Positions 26,133 through 34,082 of a stretch of 56,933 nucleotides of DNA are shown here, piece after piece. Source of the DNA: Acidimicrobiales bacterium. GTDB lineage: Bacteria; Actinomycetota; Acidimicrobiia; Acidimicrobiales; RAAP-2. Position 1 is the stretch's first letter. Each line of letters starts with the position of its first letter. The DNA is taken from the NCBI GenBank assembly GCA_015478655.1, contig JADMIJ010000020.1, positions 1-56,933 on the forward strand, in the 5' to 3' direction. Made by a program: the position numbers and the translations under genes. Below the pieces are notes generated by a model. That model worked only from the letters and a program-made list of their open reading frames with translations, did no database searches and had not been told where the DNA came from.

Positions 26133-27331
26133 GCCCAACGAACGTTGCCCCGCCGGTCGGGGGGTTCTCTCCGCCTCCCTACCCCTACGACCGCCTCGCC
26201 GAGGTGCGGGCGCGGGCGGAAGACGCGTTCGGCGACGCAGGCCCGTCCGGGGACCGGCACGGGGTTGTCGACTGCTCCATCGGCACTCCCTGTGACCCGC
26301 CACCGCCTGTCGTGCTCGAGGCCATGGCCCATTCCGACGCGGAGCGGGGCTACCCGCCCTCGGCCGGCTCACCCGCCTATCGCCGGGCCGCCGCCGACTG
26401 GCTGGACCGTCGCTTCGGTGTCTCCGTCGATCCCGAGCGGCAGTTGGCCGCCTGCGTCGGGACCAAGGAGTTCGTGGCCTCGACAGCCGCCTACCTGCGC
26501 CTGCGCACCCCGGGGCGGGACACCGTCCTCTATCCGGCGGTGTCGTACCCGACCTACGCCATGGGGGCGTTGCTGGGCGGATGCCGGCCCGTCCCGGTGC
26601 CGGAGCTGCCCGAGGGCGGCCTCGATCTCTCCTCGGTGGTCGAAACGGACATCGACCGGGCCCTGTGCCTCTGGGTCAACACGCCGTCCAACCCCACCGG
26701 CCGGCTGACCGACCTGGCTGCTGCGGCCGGGTGGGGGAGGGACAGCGGCATACCGGTGTTCTCCGACGAGTGCTACGCCGAGTTCACCTGGGACGGGCCC
26801 CCGCGGACGGTGCTGGCCGACGGCTGTGACGGCGTGGTGGCGGTCCACTCATTGTCCAAGCGCTCCAACCTGGCGGGGGTTCGGGCGGGCTTCTATGCCG
26901 GCGACTCCGACCTGGTCGGCTTCTTGGCCGACGTCCGCCGCCACGCCGGACTCATGGTCCCGGGCCCGGTCCAGGCGGGGGCGGTGGCGGCATTCGATGA
27001 CGACGGACACGTGGTGGAGCAGCGCCGGCGGTATCTGGAGCGGTTGACCTTCCTGCGCCAGGTGCTCGCCCATGCGGGGCTTCCGACTCCGATGCCCGCC
27101 GGCGCCTTTTACCTATGGGTTCCGGTGCCGGTCTCGATGCCGGGTGGTGGGTGGCAGCTGACCGAGGCCTTGGCCCTGCAGGGCGGGATCCTGGTCAGCC
27201 CGGGCGAGCTGTACGGTCCCGCCGGTGCGGCGTTCGTGCGGGTGGCGGCGGTCCAACCCATGGAGCGCCTCGGCATCGTGGCCGGCCGCTTGTCCGCTCT
27301 CGGTTCCGTCGCCACCGCGCCGGGTTCCTGA
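26129..27331 (+). CDS. dapC: Succinyldiaminopimelate aminotransferase (DapC-type)
   Basis: 400 aa from a TTG in a TTGA overlap with hflX. It is a class I/II PLP aminotransferase: the PLP lysine is K244 in SLSKRSNLAGVRAGF, NTPSNPTGR is at 184-192 and D213/Y216 lie in FSDECYAEF. Position directly before dapD and dapE makes N-succinyl-2-amino-6-oxopimelate transamination the natural role; sequence alone would allow other class I aminotransferases. No ATG or GTG start fits between the hflX stop and the conserved region. Confidence 0.88.
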   Translation: MSPTNVAPPVGGFSPPPYPYDRLAEVRARAEDAFGDAGPSGDRHGVVDCSIGTPCDPPPPVVLEAMAHSDAERGYPPSAGSPAYRRAAADWLDRRFGVSVDPERQLAACVGTKEFVASTAAYLRLRTPGRDTVLYPAVSYPTYAMGALLGGCRPVPVPELPEGGLDLSSVVETDIDRALCLWVNTPSNPTGRLTDLAAAAGWGRDSGIPVFSDECYAEFTWDGPPRTVLADGCDGVVAVHSLSKRSNLAGVRAGFYAGDSDLVGFLADVRRHAGLMVPGPVQAGAVAAFDDDGHVVEQRRRYLERLTFLRQVLAHAGLPTPMPAGAFYLWVPVPVSMPGGGWQLTEALALQGGILVSPGELYGPAGAAFVRVAAVQPMERLGIVAGRLSALGSVATAPGS

Positions 27332-27414
27332 CCGACTGCTTCGCTCGGCCTCACTCGGCTTGCCTCGGTGCGACGGTGGCCGCCGTCCTCGGCCGGACCG
27401 CAGGAGCGCAGGGC

Positions 27415-27420
27415 TAACGT
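27415..27420 (+). promoter_or_regulatory. -10 element predicting a leaderless dapD mRNA
   Basis: TAACGT lies 6 nt before the dapD ATG at 27427, the same hexamer as at the second TetR gene. dapDE could thus be transcribed apart from dapC. Confidence 0.5.
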
Positions 27421-27426
27421 CTGGCC

Positions 27427-28254
27427 ATGGCAGATCTCCAGTCTCAGATCGAAGCGCTGTGGCTGCGCGCCGCCGAGTTGTCGCCCACCGACACCGACGC
27501 CCTGGCCACGGTGACCGCGGCCATCGACCTGCTGGATCGCGGGGAGGCCCGGGTGGCAGAGATCGATCCGGCGACGGATGCGGTCATCGTGCACCAGTGG
27601 CTGAAGCAGGCCATCCTGCTGCTGTTCCGGCTGCGCTCGATGGAAACCGTCGAGGTGGGCCCCTTCGAGTTCGCCGACAAGCTGCCATTGAAGAAGCACT
27701 ACGCCGCCTCAGGGGTGCGGGTGGTGCCGGGAGGGTCGGCGCGGTGGGGATCCTTCCTGGGGGACGGGGTCATCTGCATGCCCAGCTTCGTGAACATCGG
27801 TGCCCGGGTGGGGGCCCGGAGCATGGTGGACACCTGGGCCACGGTGGGGTCGTGCGCCCAGATCGGCGAGCAGGTCCACCTGTCCGGAGGGGTCGGGATC
27901 GGCGGTGTGCTCGAGCCGGCCCAGGCGGCGCCGGTCATCATCGAGGACGAGGTGATGATCGGCAGCCGGTGCATGGTCACCCAGGGAGCGCGGGTCGGTC
28001 GCGGCTCGGTGCTGGGGGAGGGAGTCATCTTGAACCCCTCCATCCCCGTCATCGACGCCGAGACCGGAGCGGAGTTGAGCCGCGGCCACGTCCCACCATG
28101 GTGCGTGGCCGTCCAGGCCTCGCGCCGGCGCGAATTCCCCGGAGGTGAATTCTTCCTCCCGTGCGTGCTGGTGATCAGGCGACTGACCGAGGGGGAGCGC
28201 CACGACAAGGCCAGGCTCAACGACATCCTCCGTCATCATGGCGTCTCGACATGA
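27427..28254 (+). CDS. dapD: Tetrahydrodipicolinate N-succinyltransferase (proteobacterial type)
   Basis: 275 aa. The left-handed beta-helix of hexapeptide repeats is plain (MPSFVNIGARVGARSMVDTW, ATVGSCAQIGEQVHLSGGVG). The length and motifs such as GGVGIGGVLEPAQAAPVIIE and the preceding VRVVPGGSARWGSFL match the E. coli-type enzyme more than the longer, divergent DapD of mycobacteria. It succinylates tetrahydrodipicolinate using succinyl-CoA. The stop overlaps dapE (ATGA). Confidence 0.94.
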   Translation: MADLQSQIEALWLRAAELSPTDTDALATVTAAIDLLDRGEARVAEIDPATDAVIVHQWLKQAILLLFRLRSMETVEVGPFEFADKLPLKKHYAASGVRVVPGGSARWGSFLGDGVICMPSFVNIGARVGARSMVDTWATVGSCAQIGEQVHLSGGVGIGGVLEPAQAAPVIIEDEVMIGSRCMVTQGARVGRGSVLGEGVILNPSIPVIDAETGAELSRGHVPPWCVAVQASRRREFPGGEFFLPCVLVIRRLTEGERHDKARLNDILRHHGVST

Positions 28255-29333
28255 CCGGAGGGATGCCAGACGGTCTGTTCGGCCTGGCTACGGCCCTGGT
28301 GGCTGTCCCGTCGGTCAGCCACCACGAGGAGCAGATGGCCGACGCCGTCGAGGCGGCACTCGACCTCTGCCCGTGGCTGACCGTTGACCGAGTCGGCAAC
28401 AACGTGGTGGCGCGGACCGAACTGGACCGCAGCAGTCGGGTGCTGTTGGCGGGCCACCTCGACACCGTCCCACCCGTCGCCGGCAACGAGGAGCCCCGTA
28501 TCGTGGGGGACACCCTGTACGGGGTGGGAGCGACCGACATGAAGGGCGGCCTGGCCGTCTTTCTCCATCTGGCCGGGGCCCTCCCGGAGCCGGCCGTCGA
28601 CGTCACCTGGTGCTTCTACGTGTGCGAGGAGGTGGACCAGCGCTTCAGCGGGTTGCGGCATCTGTGGGAGTACCGACCGGAGCTGCTGGTGGCCGACGCC
28701 GCCATCCTCGGCGAGCCCACCGGCGGCATGGTCGAGGCAGGGTGTCAGGGCACCCTGCGGGTCCGGATAGGCCTGGAAGGGGCGAGGGCGCACACGGCCA
28801 GGCCGTCCAGCGGGCGCAATGCCATCCACCGGCTGGCACCGGTCCTGGCCGCGCTGGCCACGTACGAGAGCCGGCGCACCCTGCTCGACGGTTGTGAGTA
28901 CGTCGAGCAGCTCCAGGCCGTCGAGGTCACCGGAGGGGTGGCCGGCAACGTGGTGCCGGACGAGGCGTCGGTGGTCGTCAACCACCGATTCGCACCTGAC
29001 CGCACGGTCGAGCAGGCCGAGGCCTCGATCAGGGAGACACTGGGCCGGCATCTCGAACCCGGGGACAAGTGGGAGCTGGTCGGGTTTGCCGCCGGCGCAC
29101 CCCCGGCACTCGACCACCCGGTGCTGGCCCGGCTGGTGGAGGCCACCGGGTCGCCCCCCCGGGCCAAACTGGGCTGGACCGATGCCGCCTCCCTGTGGGC
29201 CCACGGAATTCCTGCCGCCAATTTCGGGCCCGGTGACCCATTGCTGGCTCACACGCCGGGGGAGTACGTGACCGCCGGCGACCTGGCCCAGGCCGCCGGC
29301 GTGCTGGAGCGGTTGCTGCAGGCGGGCACCTAG
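28251..29333 (+). CDS. dapE: Succinyl-diaminopimelate desuccinylase
   Basis: 360 aa. This M20-family di-zinc amidohydrolase shows H69 and D71 in LAGHLDTVP, D96 in GATDMKGG, the catalytic E126/E127 in YVCEEVDQ, E157 in LGEPT and a late His in LAHTPGEYV. It frees LL-DAP from its succinyl group. It is the last of dapCDE, and the gene to its right (lexA) converges. 93 bp lie between with no strong hairpin. Confidence 0.92.
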   Translation: MTGGMPDGLFGLATALVAVPSVSHHEEQMADAVEAALDLCPWLTVDRVGNNVVARTELDRSSRVLLAGHLDTVPPVAGNEEPRIVGDTLYGVGATDMKGGLAVFLHLAGALPEPAVDVTWCFYVCEEVDQRFSGLRHLWEYRPELLVADAAILGEPTGGMVEAGCQGTLRVRIGLEGARAHTARPSSGRNAIHRLAPVLAALATYESRRTLLDGCEYVEQLQAVEVTGGVAGNVVPDEASVVVNHRFAPDRTVEQAEASIRETLGRHLEPGDKWELVGFAAGAPPALDHPVLARLVEATGSPPRAKLGWTDAASLWAHGIPAANFGPGDPLLAHTPGEYVTAGDLAQAAGVLERLLQAGT

Positions 29334-29426
29334 TGCCGTCGAGGTCGACGAGGAAGACGATCTAGCCCCGCGTCCGGGTTGCCGAGCCCCCTTCGTCGGA
29401 GGATGCACCCGCCGGCGGCCGGAGGG

Positions 29427-30056
29427 TCAGAGCCGACGGAGCACGGTGACCACCTTGCCGTAGATGGTCACGTCGGCCGGATCGAATTCCATGGGGGAGA
29501 GGTGCTCATTGGCCGGGGTCAGCACCACCCGCCCACCACGGGTGGAGAACCGCTTGACCGTGGCCTCCCCGTCCGGGATCCCCGCCACCACGATGTCCCC
29601 CTGTTCGGCCTGGGGCTGCTGGCGGACGACGACGAAGTCGCCGTCGACGATCCCCGCCTCGATCATCGAGTCACCCCGTACGGTGACCATGAACAGCGTC
29701 CCGGTCCCGGTGAAGTCCTCGGGGAGGGGATAGAGCTCCTCGATGTTCTCCTGGGCCAGGACCCCGGTCCCCGCAGCCACCTCGCCGACGAGAGGAACAT
29801 GGCGGATGGGGCGGGAGTCCATGATGACCTTCGAGGACGGGTCGTAGCACACCTCGATGGCCCGAGGCTTGGTCGGGTCACGGCGCAGGTAGCCCTCGCG
29901 TTGGAGCACCGCCAGGTGGGCGTGCACCGTGGACGAGGAGGTCAGTCCAACCGATTCGCCGATCTCGCGGACGGACGGCGGATAGCCGCGCTCGCGGACC
30001 GCCTTGGAGATGCAGTCCAGAATCTGCTTGCGCTTGACACTCAATATCTGGGCCAT
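29427..30056 (-). CDS. lexA: LexA SOS repressor
   Basis: 209 aa. The winged HTH is at about 1-65 (YPPSVREIGESVGLTSSSTV). The autocleavage site is A95-G96 in GEVAAGTG; the Ser/Lys dyad is S130 in RGDSMIEAGI and K168 in ATVKRF. It represses damage-response genes until RecA filaments trigger self-cleavage. The ATG at 30056 has GGGAG close upstream; the longer frame to 30098 reaches into a LexA box and is rejected. Three LexA boxes lie between it and the divergent LysM gene. Confidence 0.96.
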   Translation of the reverse strand: MAQILSVKRKQILDCISKAVRERGYPPSVREIGESVGLTSSSTVHAHLAVLQREGYLRRDPTKPRAIEVCYDPSSKVIMDSRPIRHVPLVGEVAAGTGVLAQENIEELYPLPEDFTGTGTLFMVTVRGDSMIEAGIVDGDFVVVRQQPQAEQGDIVVAGIPDGEATVKRFSTRGGRVVLTPANEHLSPMEFDPADVTIYGKVVTVLRRL

Positions 30057-30091
30057 GGCTCTCCCGTTGCTGTGGATGTCACACCCATCGG

Positions 30092-30105
30092 CGAACATCT
30101 GTTTG
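30092..30105. promoter_or_regulatory. LexA box 1 (proximal to lexA)
   Basis: CGAACatctGTTTG, one mismatch from the actinobacterial/Bacillus consensus CGAAC-N4-GTTCG. It is 36 bp upstream of the lexA start and fits autoregulation. Confidence 0.75.
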
Positions 30106-30158
30106 TATGAAGGTACCGCCGGCCCGAGCCAAAAGCAAACACCCGTTCGAAGAATCCC

Positions 30159-30164
30159 TTGACA
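30159..30164 (+). promoter_or_regulatory. -35 element of the LysM gene promoter
   Basis: A consensus TTGACA whose spacer contains LexA box 2. The -10 (TGAGAT at 30183-30188, 18 bp on) is poor. Bound LexA would block RNA polymerase here. Confidence 0.45.
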
Positions 30165-30165
30165 C

Positions 30166-30179
30166 CGAACAGGTGTTCG
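30166..30179. promoter_or_regulatory. LexA box 2
   Basis: CGAACaggtGTTCG, a perfect match to CGAAC-N4-GTTCG, inside the spacer of the LysM gene promoter. Confidence 0.88.
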
Positions 30180-30198
30180 TGGTGAGATGCATCCATGA

Positions 30199-30212
30199 CG
30201 AACACAGGTTCG
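30199..30212. promoter_or_regulatory. LexA box 3 (proximal to the LysM gene)
   Basis: CGAACacagGTTCG, a perfect match, 33 bp from box 2 centre to centre (about three helical turns), which would place two repressors on the same face. Confidence 0.88.
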
Positions 30213-30268
30213 ATGCGCCCTCGGGGCAGCAATCGGCGCCCGACAGCCCCATCCTTGTGGGTCCGGTC

Positions 30269-30751
30269 ATGACAGCGCTGTGGCTGGCGACCGAACCGGG
30301 CCGCGCCCCCTCGGTCCCGTCTTCGGGTCGCGCCGGCCTGCGGGTGCTGGGAGGGGGAGGAAGCGCTCTACCCCAGGAGTACGCGGATCAGACCTCGGAC
30401 GGCTGGTCGTCCCCACCGCTGACGCTGGTGCCGGCTGGGCATCCGGTCCGGCCGGGGAAGCGTCGTGTGTCGCCTGCGGTCCGCCGCCGCGCGCTGCTGG
30501 CCGTCATGGGGCTGCTCCTCGTCGCACTTGCTCTTCCGCTGGGCGGAACCGGTGGCCGCTCCCACCCCACCGGTTCTGCCCTAGCGGGAACCAACGGCCC
30601 CGTGGGCTACACGGTGCAGCCCGGGGACTCCTTGTGGTCGATCGCCCAGCGGGTGGATCCAACGGCCGATCCCCGTCCGCTGGTAGCCAAGCTGGCCCTG
30701 CAGACGGGCTCCGAACACGTCATACCAGGCGAGAGGATCGTGCTCCCCTGA
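30269..30751 (+). CDS. LysM-domain membrane protein, probable SOS division inhibitor (ChiZ/YneA-like)
   Basis: 160 aa from the ATG at 30269. There is a cytoplasmic tail (1-73), one membrane segment (LLAVMGLLLVALALPL, about 75-92) and a LysM domain (YTVQPGDSLWSIAQRV to PGERIVLP, about 113-159) facing the wall. The gene is divergent from lexA behind two perfect LexA boxes and precedes nrdR, the same order as lexA-chiZ-nrdR in Mycobacterium tuberculosis, whose LysM protein hampers division; Bacillus yneA is also beside lexA. The role is inferred from this. The open frame runs upstream to 30107 but that would put the start beyond all LexA boxes. Confidence 0.82.
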   Translation: MTALWLATEPGRAPSVPSSGRAGLRVLGGGGSALPQEYADQTSDGWSSPPLTLVPAGHPVRPGKRRVSPAVRRRALLAVMGLLLVALALPLGGTGGRSHPTGSALAGTNGPVGYTVQPGDSLWSIAQRVDPTADPRPLVAKLALQTGSEHVIPGERIVLP

Positions 30752-30822
30752 CTGAGGTGTCGGATGCGGCGCACACGCTGTCCGACCCCTGCCTGCGACG
30801 GAACGGCCCCGACCCCGGGGAC

Positions 30823-30828
30823 TAGCCT
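30823..30828 (+). promoter_or_regulatory. -10 element predicting a leaderless nrdR mRNA
   Basis: TAGCCT lies 7 nt before the nrdR GTG at 30836. No ribosome binding site is seen. Confidence 0.5.
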
Positions 30829-30835
30829 CAATCAT

Positions 30836-31309
30836 GTGCGGTGTCCCTGGTGCCTGGCAGACGACGACCGGGTCGTCGACTCGAGGGTGGCCGAGGACGG
30901 TGCGGCCATCCGGCGACGGCGTGAATGTGGCGGGTGCGGCCATCGGTACACCACCTTCGAGCGCATCGACGAGATCCCGTTGATGGTCATCAAGCGCTCC
31001 GGGGCCCGACAGCCGTTCGACCGTGGGAAGTTGGTCGATGGGCTCCGGTCGGCCACCAAGAACCGCCCGGTGACCGAGGAGCAGCTCGAGATCGTGGCCC
31101 ACCAGGTGGAGGACGAACTGCGCGAGGGCGGATCGGAGCCGACGTCCGAGCAGGTGGGCATCGCCGTGCTCGAACACCTCCGGGTCGTCGACGAGGTGGC
31201 GTATCTGCGATTCGCCAGTGTGTACAAGGGGTTCGAAGGGGTGGACGACTTTCGGCGGGAGGTCGGACTCCTGACCAAGACGACGGCCCCGAAGCGACCG
31301 GAAGGGTAG
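30836..31309 (+). CDS. nrdR: Transcriptional repressor NrdR
   Basis: 157 aa. The N-terminal zinc ribbon begins at once, MRCPWC (C3, C6) and CGGC (C31, C34), followed by an ATP-cone (VIKRSGARQPFDRGKLVDGL). NrdR senses ATP/dATP and represses ribonucleotide reductase genes. The GTG at 30836 gives the exact family start; the ATG two bases earlier is out of frame. No NrdR box for a local target is evident. Confidence 0.95.
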   Translation: MRCPWCLADDDRVVDSRVAEDGAAIRRRRECGGCGHRYTTFERIDEIPLMVIKRSGARQPFDRGKLVDGLRSATKNRPVTEEQLEIVAHQVEDELREGGSEPTSEQVGIAVLEHLRVVDEVAYLRFASVYKGFEGVDDFRREVGLLTKTTAPKRPEG

Positions 31310-31312
31310 CCG

Positions 31313-32023
31313 GTGGCCGAGCTCCTGGAGGGCGTCCCGGTGAGCGCCCTGGCCGTCTACGCCCATCCCGACGACCCCGACGTGTCGTGCGGGGGAACGC
31401 TGGCCGCCTGGGCCAAGGGGGGCTGTGAGGTGCGGGTCATCGTGTGCACCGATGGCGGCAAGGGGTCGACCGACCCGACGGTCGGCGGCCGTGTCCTGGC
31501 CCGTCGGAGGGCGGCCGAGGCGGCCGAGGCCGGAGCCCTGGTCGGCGTGACCGGTCAGGAGTTCCTCAACTACGCCGACGGGGAGTTGGTCGACGACCCC
31601 GACTTCCGTGAGGCGTTGGTGGCGGCCGTGCGGCGCCACCGACCCGAAGTAGTGCTCTGTCCTGATCCCACTGCCGTCTTCTTCGGACAGGACTACTTCA
31701 ACCACCGCGACCATCGCGTCGTCGGCATGGCGACGCTCGACGCCGTGTCACCGGCAGCCGCCCTGCCTCACTACTTCCCCGACGCCGGACCGGCGCACCA
31801 GGTGTCGACCGTGCTCATGTCCGGCACCCTCGAACCGGATGTGTGGGTGGACATCTCGGCCACCGTGGACGTGAAGGGCGAGGCCGTGGGTTGTCACCGG
31901 AGCCAGTTCCCCGACGGCGTGGAGTGGGCGTGGACGGCGATGCGGCTCGGCGCCGAGGATGCCGGCAAGCAGGCCGGGGTCCCCTGGGCCGAGGGATTCC
32001 GGAGGCTCCGCCTCGGTGGCTGA
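31313..32023 (+). CDS. LmbE/PIG-L family deacetylase
   Basis: 236 aa, GTG start 3 bp after nrdR. The metal-binding motif AHPDD is at 17-21 and a second ligand set in NHRDHRVVG. The family removes acetyl from N-acetylglucosaminyl groups (MshB, Mca in mycothiol metabolism; BshB in bacillithiol). Mycothiol conjugate amidase or MshB activity is plausible in an actinobacterium but is not shown by the sequence. It overlaps the dinB start. Confidence 0.85.
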   Translation: MAELLEGVPVSALAVYAHPDDPDVSCGGTLAAWAKGGCEVRVIVCTDGGKGSTDPTVGGRVLARRRAAEAAEAGALVGVTGQEFLNYADGELVDDPDFREALVAAVRRHRPEVVLCPDPTAVFFGQDYFNHRDHRVVGMATLDAVSPAAALPHYFPDAGPAHQVSTVLMSGTLEPDVWVDISATVDVKGEAVGCHRSQFPDGVEWAWTAMRLGAEDAGKQAGVPWAEGFRRLRLGG

Positions 32024-33512
32024 CGCTTCCGTCGGAAGAACCCGCCACCAGCGACCCGAACCCGGGCAGGGGGCGGGCCCACTCGCAGGACGGGTGATCC
32101 TCCACGTCGACATGGACGCCTTCTTCGCCTCGGTCGAGGTCCTCGACGACCCCTCCCTGACGGGGCAGCCGGTGGTGGTCGGCGGGTCGGGGGGCCGGGG
32201 TGTGGTGGCGGCGTGCACCTACGAGGCCCGCATGTTCGGCGTGCACTCCGCCATGCCGTCCTCGGTCGCCCGGCGGCTGTGCCCCTCGGCGGTCTTCGTC
32301 GACGGCCGCTATCACCGGTACATGGAAGTGAGCACGAAGCTGCGGGGCATCCTGGAGTCAGTGACCCCTCTCGTCGAGGGCATCTCCCTCGATGAGGCGT
32401 TCCTCGATGTCACGGGAGCGCGCCAGCTGCTCGGCGACGGGCCCTCGATTGGCGCCGACATTCGCCGACGGGTGGACGAGGAGCTCCACCTGACGTGCTC
32501 GGTCGGGGTCGGCCGGACCAAGTTGATGGCCAAGCTGGCATCGAAGGCGGCCAAGCCGGTGGCCACCCGGACCGAGATCAGGCCCGGTCGGGGCGTGGTC
32601 GTGGTGGCGCCCGAACGGGAGCTCGAGTTCCTGCACCCCTTGCCGGTCCGGGCTCTGTGGGGAGTGGGTCCGGTCACCGGTCGACGACTGGAGGCCCTCG
32701 GAGTCAGGTGCGTCGGTGACATCGCCGCGCTCCCAGCCGGTTCCCTCGAGCGCTACCTGGGGGCGGCCCTGGGTGCGCACCTCACGGCCTTGTCACTGGG
32801 CGAGGATCCACGGCCGGTCGTCCCCGATCAAGCGGCAAAATCGATCGGTCACGAGGAGACGTTCGCCACGGACCTCTGGGACCGGGACGATCTGCACCGC
32901 CACCTCAACCGTATGGTGGATGCGTCGACGACCAACCTCCGCCAGTCGCGGCTGGCCGCCCGGACCATCAGCGTGAAGATCCGGTTTGCCGACTTCACCA
33001 TGGCCACCAGGTCCCATTCCATGGATTCGCCGATCGATGCATCGCCGGCCGTCGGCGCGGTGGCGGCGGCCCTGCTTGACTCTGTCGAACTCCACCAGGG
33101 GGTTCGCCTACTGGGTGTGAGCCTGTCCGGCTTCGGCGACCCGGACGCCGGCCTGCAGTTGAGCCTCGACCTGGGCCCCGCCATGTCCGAACAGGGAGGG
33201 GGAGCATCGGGTCAGAACCCGTCATCGGGCGGGTGGGCGCCGCTGGACGGCGAAGCCGCCGGTGCCCACGACCCCGCGGCCGGCGACCGTCTGGCCCGTG
33301 CGAACGACCAAGCGGCGAGGATCCAAGAGTCATGGGGATCGGTGTCCGCCGCCATCGACGCCATCCGGGCCCGCTACGGGGGGTCATCGGTCGGTCCGGC
33401 GTCCCTGGTCGGACCGGAGGGGCTGCGGGTTCGGCGCCGGGGCGAGGCCCAGTGGGGACCGGCCGACGATCAGGGGCCCCCATCGAATGATGGACGGGCC
33501 GCCACCTTGTAA
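32016..33512 (+). CDS. dinB: DNA polymerase IV (Y family)
   Basis: 498 aa from a GTG overlapping the previous gene by 8 bp; a GTG at 32094 (giving MILHVDMDAFFASVE) is the alternative start. Catalytic acids are in HVDMDAFF (D32, D34) and SLDEAFLDV. Palm, thumb and little-finger segments follow (GVGRTKLMAKLASKAAKP, LWGVGPVTGRRLEALGV). It copies past lesions. The C-terminal 110 residues are low-complexity and not conserved in general; a beta-clamp motif may be QLSLDL at about 387-392. No LexA box was found nearby. Confidence 0.93.
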   Translation: MADASVGRTRHQRPEPGQGAGPLAGRVILHVDMDAFFASVEVLDDPSLTGQPVVVGGSGGRGVVAACTYEARMFGVHSAMPSSVARRLCPSAVFVDGRYHRYMEVSTKLRGILESVTPLVEGISLDEAFLDVTGARQLLGDGPSIGADIRRRVDEELHLTCSVGVGRTKLMAKLASKAAKPVATRTEIRPGRGVVVVAPERELEFLHPLPVRALWGVGPVTGRRLEALGVRCVGDIAALPAGSLERYLGAALGAHLTALSLGEDPRPVVPDQAAKSIGHEETFATDLWDRDDLHRHLNRMVDASTTNLRQSRLAARTISVKIRFADFTMATRSHSMDSPIDASPAVGAVAAALLDSVELHQGVRLLGVSLSGFGDPDAGLQLSLDLGPAMSEQGGGASGQNPSSGGWAPLDGEAAGAHDPAAGDRLARANDQAARIQESWGSVSAAIDAIRARYGGSSVGPASLVGPEGLRVRRRGEAQWGPADDQGPPSNDGRAATL

Positions 33513-33654
33513 TATGGTGTCGGTGTTTCGTCAACGGTGCAGTAGCCCGGCCCTGGCCGAAAGGTCGGGAGCGCGATGCTTTTGAGTGGGGGTTGCGCGA
33601 GGATGAGGTGGGCGATCATCGCTGGGTACGAGAACGGGTGGAGGGGACGAGCCG

Positions 33655-34029
33655 TTGCCACTCTCTGAGCACGAACAACGCATACTGCACGAATTGGAGC
33701 AGTCCCTCTACCACGAGGACCCCGAGTTCGCGGAGCGAGTGCGGTCGGAGACCGTCTACCGCCACGCCGGTCGGTACTGCATCTGGTCTGCCTTGGTGTT
33801 CGTGGCCGCGCTGGTCTTCATGATCCTCACGTTCTCACGATCCGTAGTACTCGGATTCATCGGTGTCGTGGTGATGTTCCTCTCCGGGGTGGTGTTCGCC
33901 AACAACGCCCGGCGGATGGGAAAGGCCGGCATCGACGACATCTCGCGTTCGCTGCACAGTCGCAACCTCAGCAATGCCGCCCACGATCCTCGCGACTGGA
34001 TCCGCGGCCGCTTCCACCGCGACGACTGA
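33655..34029 (+). CDS. DUF3040 family membrane protein
   Basis: 124 aa, TTG start preceded by GGAGGGG. The family hallmark MPLSEHEQRILHELEQSL opens the protein, followed by two membrane segments (about 44-60 and 63-80). DUF3040 genes typically lie shortly upstream of mraZ in Actinobacteria, as here. Role unknown; a link to the wall or division is inferred from position only. Confidence 0.88.
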   Translation: MPLSEHEQRILHELEQSLYHEDPEFAERVRSETVYRHAGRYCIWSALVFVAALVFMILTFSRSVVLGFIGVVVMFLSGVVFANNARRMGKAGIDDISRSLHSRNLSNAAHDPRDWIRGRFHRDD

Positions 34030-34082
34030 CCGCCACCGGTGATCAGCGCCCTTTCGGAGGGCCCATCCAGCCGGGTGAGACC

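Noticed and set aside
30834..30836. ATG at the start of nrdR
   Set aside because: It is out of frame with the zinc-ribbon protein; GTG two bases later is in frame and gives the family start.
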